From positions 25,041-89,040 of the forward strand of contig CANHQR010000005.1 in NCBI GenBank assembly GCA_947462815.1: a DNA stretch of 64,000 nucleotides, read 5' to 3'. The translations under genes and the position numbers were made by a program. This DNA comes from Pseudobdellovibrionaceae bacterium (GTDB taxonomy: Bacteria; Bdellovibrionota; Bdellovibrionia; Bdellovibrionales; JAMPXM01). The notes beneath the pieces were generated by a model. The model was not told where the DNA came from and did not search any database. It saw nothing but the letters and a program-made list of their open reading frames with translations. Each line of letters starts with the position of its first letter. Position 1 is the first letter of the stretch. Of the stretch, positions 45,184 through 53,912 are shown piece after piece.

Positions 45184-46347
45184 ATGAGGTCGCGGCGACT
45201 CTTCGGTTCGCCTGCGGGTCGAGTGGCATCGATGGGGTGGGCGCTGTTGCTGGTCTCGCCGATGATCGCACAGCAAGTGGGTGATGAGGAGGGCTCTGAG
45301 AGACAGAGCTCCCAAGCCGGTGTCAGTGTTTCAGCTCGAGGTAGCTCACGGGTTTTGGATCCAGAACACAATCGACAAAAACTTTCTGCTGAACGCGTTC
45401 TTCTGCGCACTGATTTTGGCGATTTGGTTTTAGTCTTCTATCCCGAGGTCGCTCCGCTGCATGTTGAGCGAATGGTCGCTCTTGCGCGGCAGAAGGCCTG
45501 GGTCGGGAGGGAATTCCCCCGACTCGTGCCAGGCTTCGTCTTGCAAATTCAAGAGCTGCCTGAGGCGGACTTGGCTTCGTCCTTGGGGTCGCTGCGGCCG
45601 CTGAAGGCTGAACTCTCGCAACTCCAGCATGTTCGATGTGTCCTCAGCATGGCGCGGAGGCCTGAAGATCGCGACTCGGCTCGGACGTCGTGGAGTATTT
45701 TGCTCGGAGCGGCTCCTCATTTAGATCGCGATTACACCATCTTCGGTCGTATTGACCGCGGGGGACGTGTTCTCGAGTTGATTGAGAGCTTAGCCTTAGG
45801 GACCGAGGGGTCGAGACCTTGGTTTCGATTGCTTGTACGAGACGTCAGAATTTTGAAGAGTGGAGCCGATGGGGAAAGTCTCTTGCCCGAAGATTTTCAG
45901 GACGCACGTTTGCCGGCTGAAATCGTCAAGATTTTGAAGTCCAACCGGCCCGGCGCAGAAGCCCGGCCGCCGCCTGCTCCCTCGCTTTCGTGGACGACGT
46001 TGATCATGCTTTTCGCAATGGTCCTGGGACTTGTGGCCTTGAACCCGCCGCAATTTTTAGCCCAAGCCGTGGGCAAGCCCCGCTCTCGTTGGCAAGGTCT
46101 CGTACGATATCTTCAGGGACTTTCGATTCTACTCCTTGCTTTCGCAGTGGCGACGTTGACGTATCAGTCGAAATGGCAGGAGAGTTGGACCTCGGACCTC
46201 ATCGGTGGATTGAGTTTTCTCGTGATCTGGCTGGGGTTTTGTATTGTGAGTGGGCTGGAGCAATCGCAGGCGCAGTCCATGGAAAGTCGCAGAACACGCG
46301 TTACGGAAACCGACTTCACCACCGACGATCATCATCAAAAGGAATAG
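45184..46347 (+). CDS. Cyclophilin-like peptidyl-prolyl isomerase domain with C-terminal membrane helices
   Basis: 387 residues from the ATG at 45184, which has GAGG five bases upstream and gives a plausible signal or anchor (MGWALLLVSPMIAQQVG). A cyclophilin-type domain spans about 65-220: VLLRTDFGDLVLVFYPEVAP, FPRLVPGFVLQIQELPE, SMARRPEDRDSARTSWSILL, DRDYTIFGRIDRGGRVLELI. Several catalytic positions of true cyclophilins (for example the FHR.I..FM.QGGD motif) are altered, so activity is doubtful. Three membrane helices follow (LIMLFAMVLGLVAL, LQGLSILLLAFAVATL, LIGGLSFLVIWLGFCIVSGL). A GTG at 45100 would extend it. Confidence 0.7.
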   Translation: MRSRRLFGSPAGRVASMGWALLLVSPMIAQQVGDEEGSERQSSQAGVSVSARGSSRVLDPEHNRQKLSAERVLLRTDFGDLVLVFYPEVAPLHVERMVALARQKAWVGREFPRLVPGFVLQIQELPEADLASSLGSLRPLKAELSQLQHVRCVLSMARRPEDRDSARTSWSILLGAAPHLDRDYTIFGRIDRGGRVLELIESLALGTEGSRPWFRLLVRDVRILKSGADGESLLPEDFQDARLPAEIVKILKSNRPGAEARPPPAPSLSWTTLIMLFAMVLGLVALNPPQFLAQAVGKPRSRWQGLVRYLQGLSILLLAFAVATLTYQSKWQESWTSDLIGGLSFLVIWLGFCIVSGLEQSQAQSMESRRTRVTETDFTTDDHHQKE

Positions 46348-46352
46348 AACCT

Positions 46353-47048
46353 ATGTGTGCCTCTTTTCTTTTGCGCCAAGCCGATGCCCGAGCCATCGCC
46401 GAGTTGATGGGGGTTCGTCTTGATCCTGCTGGGGAGAGAGATTGGGACAAGCTTACGGATCAGGTTTTGCGGCCGCATCAGCGAGCGATGGTGTTGGTTC
46501 GGGAGGCGGGTCATACTCAATTGCGAAGCATGAACTTTTCTTTGGTGCCTCGATGGTCGAAAGAACGTCGACCCAAGTTTGCGACACATAACGCGCGCTT
46601 GGAAAGTGTCGCCGAGAAGCCCACGTGGCGAGACGCGTTTCAGAAACGTCCCTGTGTCGTGCCTCTCTCTGAGTTTTACGAGCCCATCTACGAAGGGGAA
46701 TGGGCGGGCCACATGGTCGCATTTTCGCGAGACGAAGCGCAGATTCTTCTAGCGGCTGGGCTCTGGGAAGAGTGGGTGGACACGGCAACAGGTGAAGTCA
46801 TGCAAAGCTTTGCGATTTTGACGACTGAACCTCAGCCCAGCGTTCTCCGAATTGGTCATGATCGAAGTCCGGTGTTCCTCGGAATAGAGAAAGCTCGGCA
46901 GTGGCTGGCTCTCGGCGAATCCGCAGAGGGGCGAGGGCTCAAGACTGCCGAACGGATCGCCCAGCTCAAGGAGGGCGAGGAGTATTATGAATTCACGGTA
47001 CGATCGCAGCGCCTCATGAAGTCGGCGAAGGCTCAGCGAACCCGATAG
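46353..47048 (+). CDS. SRAP/HMCES-YedK family abasic-site DNA-protein crosslink protein
   Basis: 231 residues beginning Met-Cys, the invariant feature of the family: after Met removal Cys2 forms a thiazolidine link with abasic sites in single-stranded DNA. Other active-site residues are present: Asn80 in THNARLES, Glu107 in CVVPLSEFYEP and His169 in RIGHDRSPVFL (the usual HDRMP region). WSLVPRW is seen as FSLVPRWSKE. AGGA precedes the ATG. It starts 5 bases after the cyclophilin-like gene and runs 16 bases into the convergent gene. No SOS box was spotted. Confidence 0.93.
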   Translation: MCASFLLRQADARAIAELMGVRLDPAGERDWDKLTDQVLRPHQRAMVLVREAGHTQLRSMNFSLVPRWSKERRPKFATHNARLESVAEKPTWRDAFQKRPCVVPLSEFYEPIYEGEWAGHMVAFSRDEAQILLAAGLWEEWVDTATGEVMQSFAILTTEPQPSVLRIGHDRSPVFLGIEKARQWLALGESAEGRGLKTAERIAQLKEGEEYYEFTVRSQRLMKSAKAQRTR

Positions 47049-47623
47049 TGAAGTCGGCCGATGGGCTGGCCTTCAAAATTGCGAGAGATCGCCTGACGAG
47101 GCAAAAACTCGCGTGGCTTGAAGTCGCGGAGCAGAGCTTGGTCGCGCAAATTATGATCGAAAGCGAGCTGAGAGAACTGCATGTCGCAAACCACCCAATC
47201 GCCACGTTCGGCATCGTGAGGTGCAGGAGTGCAGACGGCTGTGGCCGAAGGCGGGGATCCCGACGGATCCGCCGCGGGTGCGTTCGTCGCGACTCCAGCA
47301 AAATGCCCCAGTTGCGCTTGGCGAAGCAGGGTGAAAGAGTGGGGCCGGCCTGTCAGAGCAGCGGGGAGTTCAAGGCGAAGTTCATTTGCCGCGCGACCAT
47401 TGGAATTGTACGCGTCGGCATCGGATTTAATTTCGAAGATGGCGGCGGCTTGGAGTTGAGGATCTTGGGTCGGAATTTCGTAGAAAGCCTTAACGCTCGC
47501 TTCGGCGTGAGATGCGAGAGTCAAACTTGCCAACGCCATTGCCAACGAGCTTGCGATCGTGGCCTGCAGCAATCGGCGCAGTGAAAGTGGGCGTCGGAAT
47601 AAGTTTTCAAAACTGGCTTGCAT
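47033..47623 (-). CDS. Secreted protein of unknown function
   Basis: 196 residues with a signal peptide (LLQATIASSLAMALASLTLASHAEA). The mature part starts SVKAFYEIPTQDPQLQAAAI; only two cysteines occur (AVCTPAP, VVCDMQ). No family recognised. I use the ATG at 47623, with AGAGG six bases upstream, over the ATG at 47638 that lacks a site. It converges with the SRAP gene and overlaps it by 16 bases; the larger regulator gene upstream is on the same strand 79 bases away. Confidence 0.7.
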   Translation of the reverse strand: MQASFENLFRRPLSLRRLLQATIASSLAMALASLTLASHAEASVKAFYEIPTQDPQLQAAAIFEIKSDADAYNSNGRAANELRLELPAALTGRPHSFTLLRQAQLGHFAGVATNAPAADPSGSPPSATAVCTPAPHDAERGDWVVCDMQFSQLAFDHNLRDQALLRDFKPREFLPRQAISRNFEGQPIGRLHYRVR

Positions 47624-47702
47624 GTGAACCTCTTGCATCGGCCGCTCTCCGAGGTTGAGTTCGGTGCGGGCTCTATTTTGGCGTCACTTCTTTTCTCTGC
47701 TC

Positions 47703-49916
47703 TTATTTCTGCTTTTTTATGCTCTCGCTGCGGCCTGTTTTTCTTGTTCTTGGTATCGTTTCGGGCCGGTTCCTCTTTTCAGGTCGGTTCCTCTTTTCGG
47801 CTGTTGCATCGACTTGCGCAACAAGTTTCGTGGACGGCGATGGGACCAGGACATTCTGACCTAAAACGTACCGAGTGGCCCGAGTTGCCCCGACTCGGCG
47901 GAGCCATCCTCGCTCCTGCATTTCATTGAGATCGCGAAGTGCCGTCGCTCTCGAGATTCCGTTCCGAAGTCGATGTTCATCCATCGAAATCGAACCCAAG
48001 CTAGCAAGTTCCTTGAGGAGCAGCAACTGACGGAGATTGAGATTTGTGTCGATGGGTAAATCAGTCGGTGCCCAAGTGGTCAAACGGGAGGCGGGCTCTC
48101 GGGAAGTTCCTGTCGATCCGTCCAGTTCGGCCAGTGGGGCGAGGGAGCTTAGCGTTGAGCTCATATCACGCATTGAATTTTCTAATATCGGGACGCCTGC
48201 TGAACGTTGAAGTGTTGCGGATAACTCCTCAGAGAAATTTTGCGCGGTCCAAAAATGAACTTGAAGTTGAAGATGGGATTTCCAGCGAACCACGGGTCCG
48301 CGACGTTCGATCGCGTCGATTCCCAGCTCTTTGCGAATGCGCGTGAGCGTCACGGCGATGAGTCGGTCATGAACTTGAGGCTCGTATCGGTAATCCCAAA
48401 CGCGACGGGTGAAGTCCTCGACATGAATTTCGCCACCCTGGAGAACCTGCAGAGCTTTGAGCAGCGTAGGTCTTCGCGCGAGTTGAGTCACGCGCGTGTC
48501 AGGACGATCAAAAATCACGGCCATTTGATTGGGCAGGCCTAAAAGCAAATGGATCGCTTCCGGCAGAAGTCGCGGACGGCCTTCTCTTTCCCACGCATCT
48601 CGGAGAGAACCATAGAGTCCTTCGCGAAGTGAGGGTAAAAACCCAAGATCGAGAACGTCTCCGAGCCTGTCTTCGCCCTTTTTGACTGTGGCCTTTGGCG
48701 CAAGCGTCCCGCGCAAGCGACGAGCTTGGATACGGTTCTCAACTTGGATTTCATGGAAGTTGCGACGAGCATGTTTGTGACTTCCGGAAAGACTCAGAGA
48801 GGGGGTTGCGGATAAGCTTTGTGAAGTTGGGGGTGAGCTTGAAGACGTGCGCCGGCGAGAGCTTCGACCTTCACTGTTTTTTTCTGGTGAGGGGTCGTGA
48901 AAATTGATTTCATCCATCATTAGCTCAAGTTTGTTGAGCAGCGGGCGATCGAGCACTTCATCGCGGCCCTCTGCAAAGCAGAATTGTTTGGATGAACTGA
49001 TCGCCAGGCGGGCGTCGGACCAGCGCCCTTCAAGTCGAGCGAGCCAGGCGAGTCGGGCGTGGAGAAGTGCGGCTTGGGATCGGTTGCGACTCCCTAATAT
49101 TGAATCGGCGGCAAGCTCGAGCACTTGTCGAGCTCGTCGAACTTGTCCTCGCAGAGCGAGTTGCTTGGCGAGCTCGAGACGTAGCTCGCTCTGTGAGTAG
49201 GAATCATTCGGCACCCAGGTCTTCAGGGCCGCTTCGAGTCGCCCGAGGCTGTTTCGGGGGGTCAGATCAGGTAGCCCATGCGCGACTTCGTATTTTAGGA
49301 TGGAAATTCGAATGGCGAGGGCGAGGCCTTCGTTTTGGTGGGACTGAGCGAATTTCAGAGCTCGACGAAGCAGGTCGAGACCGCGTCGAACTTCGCCCGC
49401 ACGAAGGCAGGAATGCCCCAGAAGATCTGTTGCGAGTAAGCGGGCAAAGTCCCAATCTTCAGCCTCGGCAAAACTTAAGGCCTGTTGGGCGAACTCGGCG
49501 GGGCGTTTGGACTCTCCTGAAAAGTACGCCATGAAACCCTGGGCCTGGGCGACGAAAAACTGACTGAGCGAGGAAGTTTTCGTTGAGTTGCGGCTCAGGC
49601 TTCGCTCCGGACGAGTGAGTTGCCGGAGGCGGGCCTCGGCGCCCTCGGGTCCCTTGAGATCGCCAGCTCGTGTGAGGCCCAGAATGAGAAAGAACTCGAC
49701 CGCGTCCCGATTTGCCTCGGAAGTTTTGAGGCGGGAAGCGAGGGCCAATGCCCTTTGTAAATCGCCCGTCAACACGAGTGCGCCAATGGCCCAATGCACC
49801 ACGCCCTGGCGTCGCATTTCCAGAAGAGGAATGCGAAGCAGCTCTTCGAGTTGGCCTCGGTCGATCAGAGACCGTGTTTGCTGGGTCAAGTCACGCATGG
49901 AAAATTTATGCATCAT
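47703..49916 (-). CDS. Large regulator: helical repeat N-terminus, OmpR-like winged helix, and C-terminal winged helix
   Basis: 737 residues. Residues ~1-340 are TPR-like helical repeats (AIGALVLTGDLQRALALASR, GHSCLRAGEVRRGLDLLRRA, LALRGQVRRARQVLELAAD). A Ser-rich basic linker follows (~350-400). A central segment LLKALQVLQGGEIHVEDFTR then RVWDYRYEP..VTLTRIRKELG (about 480-545) matches the pattern of OmpR/PhoB-type DNA-binding domains. Near 640-695 RQLLLLKELASLGSISMDEH and RNGISRATALRDLNEMQERG form a second helix-turn-helix. The tail has a duplicated EKRNRP from an 18-bp repeat. No receiver domain is present. It is divergent from the haem-YceI cluster, 76 bases away, and is its likely regulator. 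Confidence 0.75.
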   Translation of the reverse strand: MMHKFSMRDLTQQTRSLIDRGQLEELLRIPLLEMRRQGVVHWAIGALVLTGDLQRALALASRLKTSEANRDAVEFFLILGLTRAGDLKGPEGAEARLRQLTRPERSLSRNSTKTSSLSQFFVAQAQGFMAYFSGESKRPAEFAQQALSFAEAEDWDFARLLATDLLGHSCLRAGEVRRGLDLLRRALKFAQSHQNEGLALAIRISILKYEVAHGLPDLTPRNSLGRLEAALKTWVPNDSYSQSELRLELAKQLALRGQVRRARQVLELAADSILGSRNRSQAALLHARLAWLARLEGRWSDARLAISSSKQFCFAEGRDEVLDRPLLNKLELMMDEINFHDPSPEKNSEGRSSRRRTSSSSPPTSQSLSATPSLSLSGSHKHARRNFHEIQVENRIQARRLRGTLAPKATVKKGEDRLGDVLDLGFLPSLREGLYGSLRDAWEREGRPRLLPEAIHLLLGLPNQMAVIFDRPDTRVTQLARRPTLLKALQVLQGGEIHVEDFTRRVWDYRYEPQVHDRLIAVTLTRIRKELGIDAIERRGPVVRWKSHLQLQVHFWTAQNFSEELSATLQRSAGVPILENSMRDMSSTLSSLAPLAELDGSTGTSREPASRLTTWAPTDLPIDTNLNLRQLLLLKELASLGSISMDEHRLRNGISRATALRDLNEMQERGWLRRVGATRATRYVLGQNVLVPSPSTKLVAQVDATAEKRNRPEKRNRPETIPRTRKTGRSESIKKQK

Positions 49917-49992
49917 TTCGCTTCATTTGTGTAACTATATTCGCATCGCTTCAAGACGTCGCAAGCTTTACACCTGATGCTGGAGGTGAACT
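49917..49992. promoter_or_regulatory. 76-bp divergent promoter region between the regulator and the haem-YceI cluster
   Basis: AT-richer than its flanks and must hold both start regions. I found no confident -35/-10 hexamers. GGAGGTGAAC stands just before the rightward ATG (49993), a strong ribosome binding site. Confidence 0.4.
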
Positions 49993-51165
49993 ATGTCCCG
50001 AACTCTTTTCGTCATCCAGATCTTCCAAACTCTCACGGCCCGAAGACGCCCGCTCGCGCGGTTGCAAATCACCGTTTTGGCTATTTTGGTGATGGCTTCG
50101 ACGGCCTGCCAATACAATGACCTCAAGTCAGGTGCACAGTCGGCGAGCCGTCCAGGAAGTTCGGGAACGGCTCCTGGACCTGGTTCGGTGGGCGCATCAC
50201 CCGCTCCAGCCGTCGTCGACTATCAGCTCGTGCGCGAGCAAATCTTGGTTCCACATTGTTTGCGATGTCACTCAAACGAAGCCGGTGGTGTGCAACGAGG
50301 TGGGGTGGCACTCAATACCTTTGCCTTGGCTCAACCGATCGCGGCTTCGATTGCCGAACAAATCGAAACCGATCAAATGCCACTGCGAGCGCCGCCGCTT
50401 ACGGGAGAGCTCAAGGCGCTGATCCGGGCATGGGTCGATGGTGGTGCCGTGGAAGTGGCCCCAGCTTCTGGAGTCCGACCTCGTCCGATGCTACAGCCGG
50501 AGTCTGAGCTCGAACGGGAATTTGAAGTCGAAACCGAGCCCTCCACGGAGGCGGCGGCCGTGAATGCCGCGAATCGACGGCCGCGTCGGCAAATCCTTGA
50601 GATTTTGTCGACTGGGGTCGGTCGAGCCGAAGCGAAGTCCGTCGTCGCTCCCATCGAGCGAAAGTTGGGCTTGGAAGATTCGAAGTTGGAGTTTTTGGCG
50701 ATCGGCCGTCCCAGCTTTTTGAAGATTCGCGGCGAAGGGGCAAAGCCTGAGGCTGAAATCACGATCCTCAAGGAAATGATTCAGGGCTCGGCTCGAGTTG
50801 ATTTACGAAGCTTAAAAACCGGTATTGAGCTGCGCGATCAGCACATGCATGAACGCTATGCACAGACGGACAAGTATCCGACGGCGGAATTGAGCTTTAA
50901 GTTGAATGATGCACAGTTGGGCGAGCGCATGACGAACTCCAAGGACGACTTCGAATCCAGTGTCACGGGACGACTGTCTTGGCGTGAACGTGAGCGCGAC
51001 CTGCCGATTCAATTGCGACGCCGCAATGGCAAGATGGAGGCCGAATTCTCTTTTCTCCTGAGCGATTATGGAATCGATATTCCTCAATACGCTGGGATCA
51101 AAGTCGCCAACGAAATTCAAGTGAAGGTCTCGACGCAAGTGCGCGAACTCGAAGCGAAGAAGTGA
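49993..51165 (+). CDS. Haem c-YceI fusion lipoprotein
   Basis: 390 residues. The signal ends in an STAC lipobox (Cys39), then comes a Gly/Ser/Pro spacer. A haem c site CLRCH (89-93) sits in a planctomycete-type cytochrome-like stretch: ILVPHCLRCHSNEAGGVQRG, then QMPLRAPPLTGELKALIRAW VDGGA (about 130-153). After an acidic linker a YceI-like beta-barrel spans about 260-386: SARVDLRSLKTGIELRDQHM HERY, KYPTAELSF, FLLSDYGIDIPQYAGIKVAN. YceI proteins bind isoprenoid or amphiphilic ligands in the periplasm. Haem plus lipid-binding barrel in one chain suggests a redox or ligand sensor or carrier. It starts the rightward cluster; the next gene is 7 bases away. Confidence 0.85.
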   Translation: MSRTLFVIQIFQTLTARRRPLARLQITVLAILVMASTACQYNDLKSGAQSASRPGSSGTAPGPGSVGASPAPAVVDYQLVREQILVPHCLRCHSNEAGGVQRGGVALNTFALAQPIAASIAEQIETDQMPLRAPPLTGELKALIRAWVDGGAVEVAPASGVRPRPMLQPESELEREFEVETEPSTEAAAVNAANRRPRRQILEILSTGVGRAEAKSVVAPIERKLGLEDSKLEFLAIGRPSFLKIRGEGAKPEAEITILKEMIQGSARVDLRSLKTGIELRDQHMHERYAQTDKYPTAELSFKLNDAQLGERMTNSKDDFESSVTGRLSWRERERDLPIQLRRRNGKMEAEFSFLLSDYGIDIPQYAGIKVANEIQVKVSTQVRELEAKK

Positions 51166-51172
51166 GGTATCT

Positions 51173-52375
51173 GTGCGTGAGTTTTTACGCTTTCGCTCCG
51201 CCGACTTTCGCATCGTAAGGATGATCAGTCGGCCAATTCTCCTTGGTCTTGTGTTGGCCATCGGGCCCTTCGTGAATGGCACCGCAGAGGCCTACCCCGA
51301 ATTGACTCGGCATGGATATGTCAGTTGTACGGCTTGTCACCTTTCGCCTGCGGGAGGTGGAGCTCTGACGCCCTATGGTCGATCCATGTCGCGAGAGATT
51401 CTGAGTCGTTGGGGCATGCCGCAAGAAGAGAATGTGTTGCATGGACTTCTCGGCGAGAAAACCCATCAGCAGCTCGAGGAGCGCGGCCTGCGCTTCGGTG
51501 GGAGTGTGCGTGGTGTGCAAACGCATCGTGAGAACTCGCGTGTTCGCCAAGGACAGTTTTTCCTCATGCAGGCGGATGTTGAGCTTGGGTTTGAAAGTGA
51601 ACACTGGGTGGCTTTAATGAGCGCAGGAGAAATTGAGAATCCGCGCGCAGATTCTCCGCGACGAACACTGAACTCCACCGAGCACTGGTTGATGTGGCGT
51701 CAGCCCGGGGAGACCTTGCAGTGGGGTGTTCGCGGCGGACGATTCCCTCTCGCTTTTGGCGGTCTTCAGGTCGATCACACGCTGAGCGTTCGAAAGCTTC
51801 TGGCGCTCGGTTTTTCCAGTGGAAGATCGAGTTTGGAAGTCTCAGGAGCTGATGAGAATCAAATGTGGCACGTGGGTGTCACGGCGCCAGCGGATGCCAT
51901 GCCGACGGATGAACGAGAACGCGCTTTTGCGCTTCGATTTGAGCGCGTTTGGACGTCGAATTGGCGGGCCGGAGCCAGCGCGTGGTATGGTCGACTCGAA
52001 AATGGTTCGCGTTCCGCCCTGTCCTTCCACGCTTTAGGAAGCTGGAAAGATTTGCCGTTCAAGCCCTATACGCATTTCGAGACTCTGCATCTGCAGCGGC
52101 TCCGCGATCAGTCATCCGATGTGATTTCGCACGCGGCCTTAATGCGTAACGGATTTGAACTGACACGCGGTCTTTTCGGAATCGTGCAGCTTCAGCACGA
52201 GCGAGGCGACGTCCAGCTTCATTCGAGTGAAGTCAATCGCTATGCCTTGGGGCTGCAAGTCTTTCCTCGACCGCACTTCGAGCTCTATGCGCTTTGGAAT
52301 AAAGTGCATCGTCCCTTTGCAACGGTCGACACATGGAGCGACGAAGCTCTCGCGGTCTTGCACTATTACTTATGA
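51173..52375 (+). CDS. Outer-membrane beta-barrel protein with N-terminal haem c motif
   Basis: 400 residues. A signal peptide (ISRPILLGLVLAIGPFVNGTAEA) is followed at the mature N-terminus by GYVSCTACHLSPAGGGALTP (haem site CTACH, 52-56), a motif I associate with barrel-type envelope proteins of delta-proteobacteria. The remaining ~320 residues alternate polar and hydrophobic with many aromatic girdle residues and end LHYYL, typical of an outer-membrane barrel. I use GTG 51173 (GAGG six bases upstream); an ATG at 51221 giving a shorter leader is plausible. No family name is certain. It could pass electrons or ligands across the outer membrane with the preceding haem lipoprotein. Confidence 0.8.
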   Translation: MREFLRFRSADFRIVRMISRPILLGLVLAIGPFVNGTAEAYPELTRHGYVSCTACHLSPAGGGALTPYGRSMSREILSRWGMPQEENVLHGLLGEKTHQQLEERGLRFGGSVRGVQTHRENSRVRQGQFFLMQADVELGFESEHWVALMSAGEIENPRADSPRRTLNSTEHWLMWRQPGETLQWGVRGGRFPLAFGGLQVDHTLSVRKLLALGFSSGRSSLEVSGADENQMWHVGVTAPADAMPTDERERAFALRFERVWTSNWRAGASAWYGRLENGSRSALSFHALGSWKDLPFKPYTHFETLHLQRLRDQSSDVISHAALMRNGFELTRGLFGIVQLQHERGDVQLHSSEVNRYALGLQVFPRPHFELYALWNKVHRPFATVDTWSDEALAVLHYYL

Positions 52376-52427
52376 AACAGTGCATAGAATGATGCTTCAT
52401 AGGAGCGCTTCGCCAAAACTGTGACGC

Positions 52428-53912
52428 ATGTTGAACGCAGGGTTGCGAAGCGAATGGCAATTTGTGGCGCATGCCTCGATGGTGGCTCCATCGAGCCTGA
52501 AAGCCGCTTGGAGGCGGCGTGATCGTTCGCGCTGGACCAGCGTGCTCATCATGATGGTTCTAGTGGCGATCCGACCTGGGGCGAGCGTGCAGGCCGCGCC
52601 ACTGAGTGATTCACCTCCTACGGTTATAGGCCCAGCAAGGACAAGCCCAAGTGACATGAGGGCGCCGCATCCCGTGGCCCCGGCAATGACCGAGGCTTGG
52701 CCATCGGCCCTCGCTCCGCTGAAACCCAGCTTTCAGCTTCTTTGTCGACACTCGCCGACCGTAGTCAGCCTGCAGTCGCAAGTGGAGTTGGCCGCTGATC
52801 GATCGGCGCTGGCACAAAAGTGGTATTGGCCACGACTCTCCGCAGACGCGGGCGCGAGTGTGAGCGATGCGGGATCGGGAGGCGGTGCCCTTAATTCGAA
52901 CTTTGCGTCTCTCCGCGCCGATTTGAATTTGCCGGCTTTATTCTCCCCATGGACCGAGGCTCGTCGCGCGCAACTTGAGCACGAACGAACCAAGTGGCAA
53001 AATCGCTTGGAGCTGCAGCGTTTGGGCGTGAATGTGATCGACCAAGTTTTGATTGCGAGTTCGTTTGCAAGTCGCGATCAAGACTTGGCGGAGAACGAAG
53101 AGCAATTGCAGCGCCAATTCCGAATTTTATCGGGCTCGGTTCGTCAGGGGCTGGCGCGCCAAAGAGATCAGCAAAAGTTTGAAGCGGAGATTTTGAAGCT
53201 TCGTGAAACTCGGCTCAACCTCAAGCGAGCACAGCGCGAAGCTTTGGAGCGGCTCAAGGTTCTGCTGGGTGAGGAGCTTCCCCCGGAGAGCTTGGCCTTA
53301 TCATGGAAGAGTATGGCGAGTTTAGAGCCGCCGTCCTTGGTCGGTATGAAGACTTCTCCGTCGCTCGAGGTGGCGCGGCTGAAGTGGGACGTCGCCCAGC
53401 TGAACGAGAAGCTTCAGCGACAGCGGACGGGTTTAGTCACGCAAGTCTCGGCCTCGTATGGAATTCGGCGCTCACCGCTGGATTCGGCATCAGCTTCCGA
53501 TCAAGTTCGCTCGCTATCAGCGAGTGTGAATTTCTCTTTGCCGATCCTGGATTGGGGAAGTGATGCGCTTCAGCGCCGGGAGGCCATCGAGGCCAAGTCG
53601 GTTGCGGAACGCGAATGGCAGGAAGCCGAACGCAGTTTCATTGCCGAACGAGATTTGCTGATCGATGAAGGGGAGCGACTGCGTGAGCGTCGAAAACTCG
53701 CGCAGCGACTTTATGAACTTGAACGAAAAAGTTTTCAGCAGATTGTTGTGGATTATCGCGAGGGAAGAACGACGTATTTGGATTGGCTGAGTGCGAGCCA
53801 GACTTTGCGCGCTTCGGTTCAATCGCAGATTGAGCTGGCCAACGAGTGGGCCAGACATTGGTTGCGGGTGCAAAGCTTTCGGGGAGATCTCGCTCATGAA
53901 ATATGTCCGTAA
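52428..53912 (+). CDS. TolC-family outer-membrane efflux protein
   Basis: 494 residues. Two helical coiled regions separated by strand segments show the OEP repeat: QSQVELAADRSALAQKWYWP RLSADAGASVS and, in the second half, VARLKWDVAQLNEKLQRQRT followed by LVTQVSASYGI and SASVNFSLPILDWGSDALQR. The sequence ends YREGRTTYLDWLSASQTLRA SVQSQIELANEWARHWLRVQ. The signal peptide is late (VLIMMVLVAIRPGASVQA, about 38-55), so translation might begin downstream of ATG 52428; no start has a good Shine-Dalgarno. It overlaps the HlyD-type gene by 17 bases and provides the outer-membrane duct of the exporter. Confidence 0.9.
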   Translation: MLNAGLRSEWQFVAHASMVAPSSLKAAWRRRDRSRWTSVLIMMVLVAIRPGASVQAAPLSDSPPTVIGPARTSPSDMRAPHPVAPAMTEAWPSALAPLKPSFQLLCRHSPTVVSLQSQVELAADRSALAQKWYWPRLSADAGASVSDAGSGGGALNSNFASLRADLNLPALFSPWTEARRAQLEHERTKWQNRLELQRLGVNVIDQVLIASSFASRDQDLAENEEQLQRQFRILSGSVRQGLARQRDQQKFEAEILKLRETRLNLKRAQREALERLKVLLGEELPPESLALSWKSMASLEPPSLVGMKTSPSLEVARLKWDVAQLNEKLQRQRTGLVTQVSASYGIRRSPLDSASASDQVRSLSASVNFSLPILDWGSDALQRREAIEAKSVAEREWQEAERSFIAERDLLIDEGERLRERRKLAQRLYELERKSFQQIVVDYREGRTTYLDWLSASQTLRASVQSQIELANEWARHWLRVQSFRGDLAHEICP

